Shown piece by piece: positions 31,955 to 41,465 of a stretch of DNA of 56,539 nucleotides. Location of the stretch: NCBI GenBank assembly GCA_022826205.1, contig JAJDVJ010000183.1, forward strand, positions 1 to 56,539. Direction: 5' to 3'. The first letter of the stretch is position 1, and each line of letters begins with the position of its first letter. Both the position numbers and the translations under genes were made by a program. This DNA is from Silicimonas sp. GTDB taxonomy: Bacteria; Pseudomonadota; Alphaproteobacteria; Rhodobacterales; Rhodobacteraceae. Below the pieces are notes generated by a model. It searched no databases. It was not told the origin of the DNA and was given only the letters and a program-made list of their open reading frames with translations.

Positions 31955-32214
31955 CAGGTGGCAGGCTTAAATTTGACTTCCATGCGCGTTTTGAACCGGT
32001 TGCGCAGCTCGTCGGATGAGATGAGCTCTCCGGACTCAGCTTCGGCCATGCGGGCTTCAATCCGCTCGACGAATTCTTCCTCAGCAACCAGATATCGTTC
32101 GATGGCTTCATTGGCGAGAAACGACTTGGAACGGCGCGTCACAGTGGCCAGCCGCTCCAGGCGGTCGCGGATTTCCGGTTTGGTGTTGACGGAGAGGACA
32201 TAGCGATCAGCCAT
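31954..32214 (-). CDS. Ribbon-helix-helix antitoxin (ParD-like)
   Basis: An 86-residue antitoxin from ATG 32214. The N-terminal ribbon-helix-helix (YVLSVNTKPEIRDRLERLATVTRRSKSFLANEAIERYL) binds DNA as a dimer; the acidic C-terminal tail contacts the toxin. Ribosome site AAAGGGAC lies upstream. It precedes the toxin with a one-base overlap. Direct repeats upstream (32248-32264) are a possible operator. Confidence 0.8.
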   Translation of the reverse strand: MADRYVLSVNTKPEIRDRLERLATVTRRSKSFLANEAIERYLVAEEEFVERIEARMAEAESGELISSDELRNRFKTRMEVKFKPAT

Positions 32215-32247
32215 GGAAAGTCCCTTTGCGTGAGTCACGTCTTGAAT

Positions 32248-32264
32248 TGTATGATAATGTATGA
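32248..32264. repeat. Direct repeat TGTATGA upstream of the antitoxin
   Basis: TGTATGA at 32248-32254 and again at 32258-32264, ten bases apart, about one helical turn, as expected for tandem ribbon-helix-helix dimers. It sits about 35 bp before the antitoxin start. Confidence 0.35.
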
Positions 32265-32803
32265 ACCTTCGCAATTTCCCTTTGTGGAAACCCGCATTGC
32301 TGTAGTTGCGTCATGCCGAGCCAGTCCCAACGGGCCAAGGCGTCTGACCCGTTCAATTGAACCGAGAATGAATTGGCAATCATGGGGGCCTTAAGATTTT
32401 GGCCCGCGATCAGTCGCTATTGGCTTACGGATCCTGCAGCTGGATATCGTCAAACGGCAATTACGGTAATTGCGCGCAGATTCTCCTTTGCCCACGCAAC
32501 CGAAGGCGTCAGAACTCGCTTGCCGTCCAGTCTCTCCCGAGCCGTCAACGTCTGCTTTCTCGCATACTGGACACCCCGAACGTTCAGATCACCTGCTTGA
32601 GCCAATTCCTTTGCAAGGATCTTCTGCTTCCCTTCGCCCAATGCATCCCTGACGATCAGACCCGTCACTTGTATGCAGTGTCCACGCGACCGTCCAGAAT
32701 CGAATGCCTGATCCACTCCGGCTGCAGTTCCCTGGCCGCCAAGGCGCTGTGGCGCCTCACCGACGACGCCACTCTACGGCCAATGAACCCGAATCCTGGG
32801 CCG
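32265..32803. other. Intergenic region between the toxin-antitoxin pair and gltB
   Basis: About 540 bp. A minus-strand open stretch at 32450-32716 (with LGEGKQKILAKELAQAGDLN) has plausible composition but no recognised relation or ribosome site; it may be a remnant. Nothing else is supported. Confidence 0.35.
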
Positions 32804-35800
32804 CTACTCCGCCGGGACGGCCTCGCCCAGCCCTTCAAGCGGCACGGCCAACCTGTCCAGCATTTCCTTCGGCACGACCTGGAGGAAATTGCCCCTTTCA
32901 TCCTCCCATTGCTGGAAGATTGCGGCCGCCTTCCGGCTTCCGGTCTCATCCAGGTGCCGCTTCACGAGCCCCTTGAGCTGGTCCATGTAATGACCCTCGC
33001 TGACCGGCACGCACACAACCGTGTCCAAGTTTATGAGGGGCATTGATGCTCCATCGGGATCATGCAGATAGGCCATGCCACCGGTCATGCCTGCCGCGAA
33101 GTTCGCGCTGACCCTGCCAAGAACGGCGGTGACGCCGCCGGTCATGTACTCGCAGCCATTGCTCCCGCAGCCCTCGACAACGGCACTGGCCCCCGAATTC
33201 CGCACCGCGAACCGCTCCCCAGCGCGACCCGCCGCAAAGAGATGGCCGCCCGTCGCGCCGTAGAGCACGGTGTTGCCAATGATCACGTTCTCGTCGGCGG
33301 CTAGCGGCGAGGCCATCGGCGGGCGAACAACAATCGTCCCACCAGACAGGCCCTTGCCGACATAGTCGTTGGCATCACCAGACACTTCCAGTCGCAGTCC
33401 GGACACCGCAAAGGCCCCGAGCGACTGGCCGGCGGATCCCTGAAGCTTCACCGTCAGGTGGTCCGGCTGCAAGTTGTTGTGCATTCCAAACTTCCGAACA
33501 ATGTGGCTTGAGATGCGCGTTCCTATCGTCCGCTGCGTGTTCTGGACTGCATAGGAGAGTTGCATCTTCTCGCCGTCCTCGAGGAACCGCTCCGCATCCT
33601 TTACGATCTCGCCGTCAAGCGTGTCCGGCACCGACGCCCTGTCGCGTGTCCGGTCGTAGACGATCTTCTCGGCGCCATCGACCGTGATCAGGAGCGGGTT
33701 GAGATCCAGGTCGTCCAGATGCGCCGATCCCCGGCTGACCTGGCTCAGCAAGTCCGCGCGCCCGATTACTTCGTCCAGCGACCGCGCACCGATCGAGGCC
33801 AGAATATGGCGCACCTCCTGCGCATAGAAGGTGATCAGGTTCACCACCTTGTCCGCCGAACCCGTGAACTTCGCCCGCAGGCGCTCGTCCTGGGTGCAGA
33901 CTCCAACCGGGCAGGTGTTCGACTGGCACTGACGTACCATGATGCAACCCATGGAAATAAGCGCCGCAGTGCCGATTCCGTATTCCTCGGCACCCATCAT
34001 GGCGGCCATGACGATATCGCGGCCCGTCCGCAACCCACCGTCAGTGCGCAGGACCACGCGATCACGAAGATTGTTCATCGCCAGCACCTGGTGCGTCTCG
34101 GTCAGCCCCATCTCCCATGGCAGGCCGGCATACTTGATGCTGGTCGCCGGAGACGCACCGGTGCCTCCGTTGTGGCCCGAAATCAGGATGACGTCCGCCA
34201 TCGCCTTGGCGACGCCGGCCGCAATGGTTCCGACTCCCGAGGAAGCGACCAGTTTCACCGTCACCTTGCAGTGAGGATTGATCTGCTTGAGGTCGTAGAT
34301 CAGCTGCGCGAGATCCTCGATCGAGTAGATGTCATGATGCGGCGGCGGGCTGATCAGCGAGACCCCGGGCGTGGAATGCCGAAGTCGCGCGATCAGTTCC
34401 GTCACTTTCGCACCGGGCAGCTGTCCGCCCTCGCCGGGCTTGGCGCCCTGCGCAACCTTGATTTCAAGTTCGTCGCATTGGTTCAGGTATTCCGCCGTCA
34501 CGCCGAAACGGCCGCTGGCCACTTGCTTGATCCTGGCGGAAGGATTGTCGCCGTTGGGCTCCGGCGTGGCATGCGCCGGATCCTCGCCGCCTTCGCCGGA
34601 GTCGCTCTTCCCACCGATTCGGTTCATCGCCACGTTTAGCGTCTTGTGCGCTTCCGGGCTGAGCGCCCCGAGGCTCATGCCCGGGGTCACGAAGCGCCTC
34701 CGTATCGAGGTGATGCTCTCGACCTTCTCGAGTGGAACCGGGTCGCCAAGCGGCTTGAAGTCCAGGAGGTCGCGCAGGTGTATCGGAGGCATCGCTTGTA
34801 TCTTTTCCGAGTACTGCTGCCACATCGAATAGGATCCGCGCTGGCAGGCCGCCTGCAGCGTGTGCATCGATGTCGCTTCCCAGGCATGCGTCTCGCCGCT
34901 GCTCCGCGCCTTGTAGAACCCCCCGATTGGCAGGACATTCTCGCCCAGGAACCCGAAAGCATGGATCTGTTCCACCTTGGTCTGGATTCCGCTCACCCCG
35001 ATCCCGCTGATCCGGCTGTGCATGCCGGGGAAGTACTCGTTGACCAGCGCACGCGAAAGTCCGACCGCCTCGAAATTCAGCCCTCCCCGGTACGAGGAGA
35101 TCATGCTGATGCCCATCTTCGAGATGATCTTGAGGAGCCCGGTATCGATCGCGGCGCGATACCGCGCCATCGCCTCGGTGAGCGAGCCCTCTATCAGCCC
35201 GCGCTCGATCCGGTCGGCAATCGAATCCTCGGCCAGGTAGGCATTGACCGTCGTGGCCCCGCAGCCGACAAGTACGGCGAAGTAATGCGGGTCGATGCAC
35301 TCCGCAGAGCGTACGTTCAGTGAGCAGAACGTTCTCAATCCTTTCCGGGTGAGCCAGCTGTGTACGGCGCTCGTGACGAGAATCATCGGCATCCCGACCT
35401 TGTCCTCACCGAGATTGTGATCGGTCAGAACGATGTGGCCGGCTCCCGAGCGCACGGCGTCTTCCGCTTCGGAGCGCACCCGCTCCAATGCCCGCAACAA
35501 CGCACCGCGCCCCTCCGCCGCCGGGAAAGTGCAATCGATCTCGACCATGTCCGCAACGAACGTGGCACAGAGCCGATCAAACTGGGCGTTGCCGACAAAG
35601 GGGGAATCGAGCATCAGGATTTCGGTCTGGCTGCTGTCCTGGTCGAGCACGTTCTTCAGGTTTCCGAACCGGGTCTTGAGGCTCATTACCCGGTACTCGC
35701 GCAAGCTGTCGATCGGTGGATTCGTCACCTGGCTGAAATTCTGGCGGAAGTAGTGGCTGAGCGGCCGGTACCGGTCCGAAAGAACCGCGCTGGGCGTGTC

Positions 35801-37339
35801 GTCTCCCATGGACGCGATCGCCTCCTTGCCGTCTTCGGCCATCGGCGCAAGCACATGCTCGAGCTCTTCCACAGAATAGCCCGCAGCGACCTGCCGCTTT
35901 CTCAATTCCGAGCCCGTGAACAACGGCACCTCGGTCAGTCCGGACAGCACATCGTCCAGTTCGACGATCTTCTTGACCCACTCGCCAAAGGGCTGCGATG
36001 CCGCCAGATGGTCCTTGATTTCGGCATCATGGAACAGCCGACCCACTTCGATGTCGACCGCGACCATCTGACCGGGGCCTAGCGCTCCCTTCTCGACGAC
36101 CGTCTCCTCGTCTACAGGCACCATTCCAGTTTCGGACCCGGCTATCAGAAGACCGTCGCCGGTTACGGTGTAGCGCAACGGGCGCAGCCCGTTCCGGTCC
36201 AGTCCGGCACAGACCCAGCGACCGTCGGTCATTGCAAGTGCGGCAGGTCCGTCCCAAGGCTCCATGACGGCATTGCAATAGGAATACATGTCACGCCAAG
36301 CCTGCGGAAGTTCCACTGCCTGCCGCGACCAGCTCTCCGGCACGAGCAGGGTCTTTGCCATCGGTGCGTTTCGACCAGCGCGCACAAGGACCTCGAACAC
36401 CGAGTCCAAGGCGCTCGAATCCGATGCACCGTTCGGAATGATAGGCTTGATGTCCTCGGCAGTGTCGCCGAATGCGCCCGAGACCATCCTGATCTCGTGC
36501 GACTTCATCCAGTTCACGTTTCCCTTCAGCGTGTTGATCTCGCCGTTATGCGCCAGCATGCGGAACGGCTGCGCCAACCACCACTGCGGAAAGGTGTTCG
36601 TGGAGTAGCGCTGGTGGTAGATGGCGAATGCGCTCTCGAAACGCTCATCCTTCAGGTCTGGATAGAACTCGGCGACCTGTTCGGCAAGCATCATTCCCTT
36701 GTAAATGATCGACCGGCAGGAGAGGGAACAGAGGTAGAGCTGGCTGACCTGCGCTGCCGCGGCAGCCTTCTCGATCCGGCGACGAATGACATAGAGTTCG
36801 CGCTCGAAGGCTTCCTCGTCGACACCCTTGGAGTTGGAAACCAGGATCTGCTCGATCTCGGGTCTCGTCGCGTTTGCCTTCTCGCCGAGGACGCTGACAT
36901 CGACCGGCACATGCCGCCAGCCATAGATCGAGTATCCCATTCGAAGAAGCTCGGTCTCGACGATTGTTCGGCAGGTCTCCTGCGCACCGAAGTCCGTTCG
37001 CGGCAGGAATACCTGGCCCACGGCCAAGAGCTCGTCCGGTCGAGGCTCATGGCCGGTGCGCCGTACCTGGTCATGAAAAAAGGGCACCGGTATCTGCACG
37101 TGGATGCCGGCCCCGTCGCCCGTCTTGCCGTCCGCATCAACGGCGCCCCGATGCCACACCGCCTTCAGGGCGTCGATTCCGTTCTCGACGACCTTCCGCG
37201 AGGATTTGCCGTCAATCGAGACTACCAAGCCGACACCGCAGGACGAGCGTTCGTGGTTCTCGGCGTAGAGGCCGTTTTCCGCCATCCACTTGCGGCGCGC
37301 GGTTTCCGCGGCCGCCCAGGCTTCGTCGTGCATGGTCAT
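32804..37339 (-). CDS. gltB: Glutamate synthase (NADPH) large subunit
   Basis: Makes two glutamates from 2-oxoglutarate and glutamine; 1511 residues from ATG 37339. The N-terminal glutamine amidotransferase begins at Cys34 (SSCGVGLVVSIDG) after a propeptide that is normally cleaved. The FMN barrel region has GGKSDSGEGGEDPAHA, KLVASSGVGTIAAGVAKA and GHNGGTGASPATS; the 3Fe-4S cysteines are in MGCIMVRQCQSNTCPVGVC. The C-terminal beta-helix is glycine-rich (GGTIVVRPP, GCGSNGCEYMTGG). The frame extends to 37552, but the ATG overlapping the GFA gene stop is the natural start. Confidence 0.96.
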   Translation of the reverse strand: MTMHDEAWAAAETARRKWMAENGLYAENHERSSCGVGLVVSIDGKSSRKVVENGIDALKAVWHRGAVDADGKTGDGAGIHVQIPVPFFHDQVRRTGHEPRPDELLAVGQVFLPRTDFGAQETCRTIVETELLRMGYSIYGWRHVPVDVSVLGEKANATRPEIEQILVSNSKGVDEEAFERELYVIRRRIEKAAAAAQVSQLYLCSLSCRSIIYKGMMLAEQVAEFYPDLKDERFESAFAIYHQRYSTNTFPQWWLAQPFRMLAHNGEINTLKGNVNWMKSHEIRMVSGAFGDTAEDIKPIIPNGASDSSALDSVFEVLVRAGRNAPMAKTLLVPESWSRQAVELPQAWRDMYSYCNAVMEPWDGPAALAMTDGRWVCAGLDRNGLRPLRYTVTGDGLLIAGSETGMVPVDEETVVEKGALGPGQMVAVDIEVGRLFHDAEIKDHLAASQPFGEWVKKIVELDDVLSGLTEVPLFTGSELRKRQVAAGYSVEELEHVLAPMAEDGKEAIASMGDDTPSAVLSDRYRPLSHYFRQNFSQVTNPPIDSLREYRVMSLKTRFGNLKNVLDQDSSQTEILMLDSPFVGNAQFDRLCATFVADMVEIDCTFPAAEGRGALLRALERVRSEAEDAVRSGAGHIVLTDHNLGEDKVGMPMILVTSAVHSWLTRKGLRTFCSLNVRSAECIDPHYFAVLVGCGATTVNAYLAEDSIADRIERGLIEGSLTEAMARYRAAIDTGLLKIISKMGISMISSYRGGLNFEAVGLSRALVNEYFPGMHSRISGIGVSGIQTKVEQIHAFGFLGENVLPIGGFYKARSSGETHAWEATSMHTLQAACQRGSYSMWQQYSEKIQAMPPIHLRDLLDFKPLGDPVPLEKVESITSIRRRFVTPGMSLGALSPEAHKTLNVAMNRIGGKSDSGEGGEDPAHATPEPNGDNPSARIKQVASGRFGVTAEYLNQCDELEIKVAQGAKPGEGGQLPGAKVTELIARLRHSTPGVSLISPPPHHDIYSIEDLAQLIYDLKQINPHCKVTVKLVASSGVGTIAAGVAKAMADVILISGHNGGTGASPATSIKYAGLPWEMGLTETHQVLAMNNLRDRVVLRTDGGLRTGRDIVMAAMMGAEEYGIGTAALISMGCIMVRQCQSNTCPVGVCTQDERLRAKFTGSADKVVNLITFYAQEVRHILASIGARSLDEVIGRADLLSQVSRGSAHLDDLDLNPLLITVDGAEKIVYDRTRDRASVPDTLDGEIVKDAERFLEDGEKMQLSYAVQNTQRTIGTRISSHIVRKFGMHNNLQPDHLTVKLQGSAGQSLGAFAVSGLRLEVSGDANDYVGKGLSGGTIVVRPPMASPLAADENVIIGNTVLYGATGGHLFAAGRAGERFAVRNSGASAVVEGCGSNGCEYMTGGVTAVLGRVSANFAAGMTGGMAYLHDPDGASMPLINLDTVVCVPVSEGHYMDQLKGLVKRHLDETGSRKAAAIFQQWEDERGNFLQVVPKEMLDRLAVPLEGLGEAVPAE

Positions 37340-37770
37340 GCGCCGTCTCCCTCGGCAAACTTCGCCATGACTTCCGCCTCGGTCATGCCGTGCAGTTCGC
37401 CCGCAAACTCGTACCCGTCCGGGCGATAGTCGGTGTAGATCTCGCTGGCCAGCATCAGCCCGCCCGCGTTCTTGAACAGGCCCGTCGCGACATGCGTGAC
37501 GCCATGGTAGGGTCCGGGGGCGGTCACTCGGTAGAACAGCGACGATCCGCAATCATCGCACCATCCCCTCTCAGCCCAGGCAGAAGTCGCGCGCGTCCGA
37601 ACCGGTCCCTTGGCCTCCAGGTCGCCCGGCAACACCTTGACCGCAATCAACGACGACCCCGTCCATGCCCGGCACATGTCGCAGTGACAGGCATGCATCT
37701 TGTCCTCTGCCGGTCGAATGATCACTTCACACGCGCCGCAAAGGCAGGATCCGGTCAGTTTCTTGTCCAT
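37336..37770 (-). CDS. GFA-family (CENP-V/GFA domain) zinc protein
   Basis: A 144-residue protein with the Cys-rich zinc ribbon of the glutathione-dependent formaldehyde-activating enzyme family: GSCLCGACEV, HACHCDMCRAWTG and GWCDDCGSSLF. Start ATG 37770 with GGAGG upstream; its stop overlaps the gltB start (ATGA). It sits between gltD and gltB. GFA members with formaldehyde-related activity are few, and most are of unknown function. Confidence 0.88.
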   Translation of the reverse strand: MDKKLTGSCLCGACEVIIRPAEDKMHACHCDMCRAWTGSSLIAVKVLPGDLEAKGPVRTRATSAWAERGWCDDCGSSLFYRVTAPGPYHGVTHVATGLFKNAGGLMLASEIYTDYRPDGYEFAGELHGMTEAEVMAKFAEGDGA

Positions 37771-37816
37771 GGTCTTCTCACCTCCGTTCACCAGCTGGCC
37801 GCATCAATCAACGCGT

Positions 37817-39247
37817 TCACTCCGCTGCAATGGCCAAGCGCCCAAATCGCTCAAGGATGGCATCGGCCGCCTCTCGCCCGTCGCGGATTGCCCAGACAAC
37901 GAGCGAAGCGCCCCTCACGATGTCGCCGATGGCGTAGACGCCATCCATTGACGTCTCGTGGGTCTGGAATCTCGCCTTGATCGTTCCCCAGCGTGTCGTT
38001 TCAAGCGTGTCTTCCTCCCAAAGTTCCGGAAGGTTCTCGGGCTCGAAGCCAAGCGCCTTGATGACGAGATCAGCGCTTTCGATGTAGTCCGATCCCGTGT
38101 CCTGTTCCGGCACCTGCCGACCCGTCGCGTCGGGAGCACCGAGCCGCATTCCCTGCACAAAAACGCCAGTGACTGCATCACCGGTGAACCCTTTCGGCGC
38201 CGTCAGCCAGACGAACTCGACGCCTTCCTCTTCGGCATTGGCCACTTCTCTCTGCGAACCCGGCATGTTCGCCCTGTCACGGCGATAGAGGCACTTGACG
38301 CTTGTCGCGCCCTGTCGGACCGCCGTGCGGACGCAATCCATTGCCGTGTCGCCGCCCCCGATGACGACGACCTTTCGGCCAGCCGCATCCATCTCGCCGG
38401 AGTCGAATTCCGGCACGCTGTCGCCGAAGCCCTTGCGGTTCGATGCCGTCAGATAATCGATGGCGCGAACGATTCCCTTCGCGCCGCTGCCGGGGCCGTT
38501 CAGTTCACGGCTCCTGTAAACACCTGTCGCGATGAGGACCGCGTCATGCCTGGAGCGGATCTCCTCGAACGGGATGTCCTTTCCGACATCGCAGTTCAGC
38601 ACGAAGTCGACGCCCCCGTCCGCAAGGAGCGCAGTGCGCCGCATCACGACGTCCTTTTCGAGCTTGAACCCGGGAATCCCGTAGGTCAAAAGCCCGCCTG
38701 GCCGGTCATGGCGATCGTAAATCGTTACCTGCACACCCGCCCTGCGAAGCCTTTCTGCGGCCGCAAGCCCGCCCGGCCCCGCGCCGATGATGCCAGTGGA
38801 TTCTACGCGTTCCGCGACAGGAGCGATCGGCTGCACCCAACCCTCGTCCCATGCAGTGTCGGTAATGTGCTTCTCGACCGAACCAATCGTCACCGTTCCA
38901 TGGCCGGACTGCTCAATCACGCAGTTTCCTTCGCACAGCCGGTCCTGTGGGCAGATCCGGCCGCAGATTTCAGGGAACGCATTCGTTGCCTGGCTTATCT
39001 CGTACGCCTCCTGAAGGCGGCCCTCGGCGGTGAGTTTCAGCCAGTCGGGAATGTTGTTGTGCAGCGGACAATGGGTCTGGCAATAGGGAACGCCGCACTG
39101 GCTGCACCTTCCGGCCTGCTCCCGGGCCTTGGCGGCGGCATATTCTGCATAGATCTCGTTGAAGTCCGCACGCCGCTCGTCTGCGGTACGCTTTTCGGGC
39201 ATGTCCCGCTCGATCGTCACGAACTTGAGCATTGCCGTATCGGCCAT
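37817..39247 (-). CDS. gltD: Glutamate synthase (NADPH) small subunit
   Basis: Delivers electrons from NADPH to GltB; 476 residues from ATG 39247. N-terminal 4Fe-4S cysteines in RCSQCGVPYCQTHCPLHNN and the CGRICPQDRLCEGNC block; FAD site GIIGAGPGGLAAAERL; NADPH site VVIGGGDTAMDCVRTA; C-terminal AIGDIVRGASLVVWA. First gene of the gltD-GFA-gltB operon; GFA begins 46 bp after its stop. Confidence 0.96.
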   Translation of the reverse strand: MADTAMLKFVTIERDMPEKRTADERRADFNEIYAEYAAAKAREQAGRCSQCGVPYCQTHCPLHNNIPDWLKLTAEGRLQEAYEISQATNAFPEICGRICPQDRLCEGNCVIEQSGHGTVTIGSVEKHITDTAWDEGWVQPIAPVAERVESTGIIGAGPGGLAAAERLRRAGVQVTIYDRHDRPGGLLTYGIPGFKLEKDVVMRRTALLADGGVDFVLNCDVGKDIPFEEIRSRHDAVLIATGVYRSRELNGPGSGAKGIVRAIDYLTASNRKGFGDSVPEFDSGEMDAAGRKVVVIGGGDTAMDCVRTAVRQGATSVKCLYRRDRANMPGSQREVANAEEEGVEFVWLTAPKGFTGDAVTGVFVQGMRLGAPDATGRQVPEQDTGSDYIESADLVIKALGFEPENLPELWEEDTLETTRWGTIKARFQTHETSMDGVYAIGDIVRGASLVVWAIRDGREAADAILERFGRLAIAAE

Positions 39248-39307
39248 CACGTTTCCCGCCTTCCAAGGCGCCTTCATACGACCGTTCGGTGAAAATGGAA
39301 GTGATTA

Positions 39308-39336
39308 TGTCATAATATTTGACCTTTTGTGGTCAA
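39308..39336 (-). promoter_or_regulatory. Candidate gltD promoter with inverted repeat
   Basis: TTGACC-TTTTGT-GGTCAA at 39319-39336 is a perfect 6-6-6 inverted repeat 72 bp upstream of gltD. On the minus strand its outer arm doubles as a -35-like TTGACC, followed about 16 bp later by TATGAC as a possible -10. It may be an operator for a nitrogen or amino-acid regulator. Confidence 0.4.
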
Positions 39337-39467
39337 GAGCTCGCCGAAAATTGCAAAATGCTGGCTTCTGGCCCTCAAACAATGTCCGTATCGGACCTAA
39401 TTTCCCTCTTTGCGCGCAATTTCCTTGTTCCTAGTCTTGCACGGGCAGAATCAAGCAGTCTCCGCGC

Positions 39468-40280
39468 ATGCCGTTGCTTCAGTTGTTCCTCCTGGCCGTC
39501 ATCCAAGGCATCACCGAGTTCCTGCCGGTTTCATCGTCCGGCCATCTCATCCTCCTGCCAAACCTTGCAGGCCTTCCGGACCAAGGCCTCGTCATCGACG
39601 TCGCCGTTCACGTAGGCACGCTCGGCGCTGTGCTCCTCTATTTTCGTGGCGACGTGTTGCGTGTCCTGTCCGGCATGATCCGCATGGCTTCTGGCAGGTT
39701 CGACGGGCCTGAAGTGCGACTCGCCCTGCTGCTCATGCTTGCAACCTTTCCCGTCTTGATCGCGGGCCTGGCCTTCAAGCTGACGGGGCTGAGCCTCATG
39801 CTGCGCTCCGTCACGGTCATCGCGTGGGCCACGCTGATCTTCGGGCTCGTGCTCTGGTGGGCCGATCGCACCGGATCCAAGGCCAGAACCGCTGGCGACT
39901 GGAACACGAGAGACGCAATCATCATGGGCCTGTGTCAGGCAATCGCCCTGATCCCCGGAACATCGAGATCCGGCATCACCATAACTGCGGCGCGGCGCCT
40001 CGGATATGCCCGCATGGATGCCGCCCGCCTCGCAATGCTGATGTCGATCCCGACGATCATCGCTTCCGGCACGCTCCTGGGTCTGGAAGTAGCGTCCACA
40101 CTGGACCTGCCAATGGCACGTGACGGCTGCATCGCCGCCGCCCTTTCCTTTGTCGCTGCTCTCGGGGCGCTGCATTTCATGATGCGGCTGATCGAGCGGG
40201 TGAGTTTCACGCCGTTCGTGATCTACAGGATCGTCCTTGGATTGGCCTTGCTTGCCTGGTCCTACGGCCTAGCCGCGTAG
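39468..40280 (+). CDS. uppP: Undecaprenyl-diphosphatase
   Basis: Integral membrane phosphatase that recycles undecaprenyl pyrophosphate for peptidoglycan and O-antigen synthesis; gives bacitracin resistance when abundant. 270 residues with the family motifs EFLPVSSSGHLIL and ALIPGTSRSGITITAARRLG and about eight membrane segments. Its 3' end overlaps the convergent NDUFA9-like gene by 12 bp. Confidence 0.95.
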   Translation: MPLLQLFLLAVIQGITEFLPVSSSGHLILLPNLAGLPDQGLVIDVAVHVGTLGAVLLYFRGDVLRVLSGMIRMASGRFDGPEVRLALLLMLATFPVLIAGLAFKLTGLSLMLRSVTVIAWATLIFGLVLWWADRTGSKARTAGDWNTRDAIIMGLCQAIALIPGTSRSGITITAARRLGYARMDAARLAMLMSIPTIIASGTLLGLEVASTLDLPMARDGCIAAALSFVAALGALHFMMRLIERVSFTPFVIYRIVLGLALLAWSYGLAA

Positions 40281-41249
40281 GTTTCGGGCGCTTCGCGTGA
40301 TGTCCGAATATTGCCCGTCGGGACGATAAGGCCAAAGATAGGTCGGCAACACTGCATGCATGGAGGTAGGGTGAACTCCAAGTTCGGCAAGTGTGCGGGC
40401 ATCGGCGGCCACGACATTGTCGCGCCTCAACTCAATTGCCTGGTCGAGCGTAATCGGCTGTTTCAGGACACCCAAGGAAAGGAACGAGGCAAGGCCACTG
40501 ACCCTGGCAATGGCGCGGCCAGCCCAGAAAGGCAGGGCAACGATCAGAGAGCGTCGGCGTATGACTTCGAGCATCCCCTCCATCAGTTCGCGGAAGCTGG
40601 CGACGTCCGGGCCGCCCAACTCATAGGTTCCCGCCTCGGCCCCGCCGAGAACGGCCTTTTTCACGGCCGCGGCCACGTCGTCGACATATACGGGCTGGAA
40701 CTTCGTTTCGGCACCAACGAGCGGCAGGACCGGCGACAGCCTGGCCATTGCTGCGAACCGGTTGAAGAACTGGTCTTCGGGCCCGAAAATCACCGACGGA
40801 CGCAGGATGACCGCTCCCGGGAATGCGCCCTTCACTTCCGCCTCTCCGAGACCCTTGCTGCTTGCATACTCGCTTTCCGCGACCGGATCGGCCCCGATGC
40901 TTGAGACATGCACCAGCCGCGATACGCCTTCTTCCGCGGAAATGCGGGCGATGCGCCCCGCACCGACGTGCTGAACTGCATTGAAGTTGTTCCGGCCGGA
41001 CGCATCAAACGTGCCTACACAATTGACGACAGCCTCTGCTCCCCGCGCCGCCTGCCGCACTGAACTGTCGTCACGAATGTTGCATAGGACCGGCTCGACC
41101 TGGCCCGGAGTGCCCCGCGGCCTGACGAAAATGGCTTCGTCCGGTCGCCGAACCGCCACACGTACGCGCCAACCCGCCTGCGCCATGCGGCTGGCGACAT
41201 ACCGACCGACAAATCCGGATCCGCCATAGATGGTCACCAGTCGCGACAT
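40269..41249 (-). CDS. NAD(P)-binding SDR-type protein, complex I NDUFA9-like
   Basis: Atypical short-chain dehydrogenase of 326 residues from ATG 41249. Rossmann site VTIYGGSGFVGRYVASRM; VVNCVGTF; VSSIGADP; ILRPSVIFGPEDQFFNRFA; FQPVYVDDVAAAV. In alphaproteobacteria this subfamily is annotated as NDUFA9-like, related to the accessory subunit of respiratory complex I; a role with NADH dehydrogenase is known for mitochondria and inferred here. Ends tail-to-tail on uppP. Confidence 0.85.
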   Translation of the reverse strand: MSRLVTIYGGSGFVGRYVASRMAQAGWRVRVAVRRPDEAIFVRPRGTPGQVEPVLCNIRDDSSVRQAARGAEAVVNCVGTFDASGRNNFNAVQHVGAGRIARISAEEGVSRLVHVSSIGADPVAESEYASSKGLGEAEVKGAFPGAVILRPSVIFGPEDQFFNRFAAMARLSPVLPLVGAETKFQPVYVDDVAAAVKKAVLGGAEAGTYELGGPDVASFRELMEGMLEVIRRRSLIVALPFWAGRAIARVSGLASFLSLGVLKQPITLDQAIELRRDNVVAADARTLAELGVHPTSMHAVLPTYLWPYRPDGQYSDITRSARNLRG

Positions 41250-41378
41250 GCGCTGCACCTTCACCAGTTCCGCCTTTGGGTGTAGCCCCGCACCCATTGC
41301 CGGGCAAGGTCCAAATCGCCGCGAAATGGACGTTGACACAGTCTGCGCCCGCGCCTATTCCCAACCTTCGATCCACCT

Positions 41379-41465
41379 GCCCAGGTGGCGGAACTGGTAG
41401 ACGCGCTAGCTTCAGGTGCTAGTGTCCTTATGGACGTGGAGGTTCGAGTCCTCTCCTGGGCACCA
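41379..41465 (+). tRNA. tRNA-Leu (anticodon CAG)
   Basis: Class II tRNA with an acceptor stem GCCCAGG/CCTGGGC, discriminator A and encoded CCA at 41463-41465. Anticodon stem CTAGC/GCTAG encloses TTCAGGT with anticodon CAG at 41413-41415. A long variable arm (GTCC...GGAC type) and the GGTTCGAGTCC T-arm complete it. It borders the accessory region downstream and could be its attachment site. Confidence 0.96.

Noticed and set aside
32399-33046. 215-codon plus-strand frame over the gltB 3' end
   Set aside because: Composition of a shadow (Ser/Arg/Pro rich) and antisense to gltB's end.
37340-37552. 71-residue N-terminal extension of gltB
   Set aside because: Overlaps the GFA gene in another frame, with Arg-rich shadow composition and no relation to GltB.
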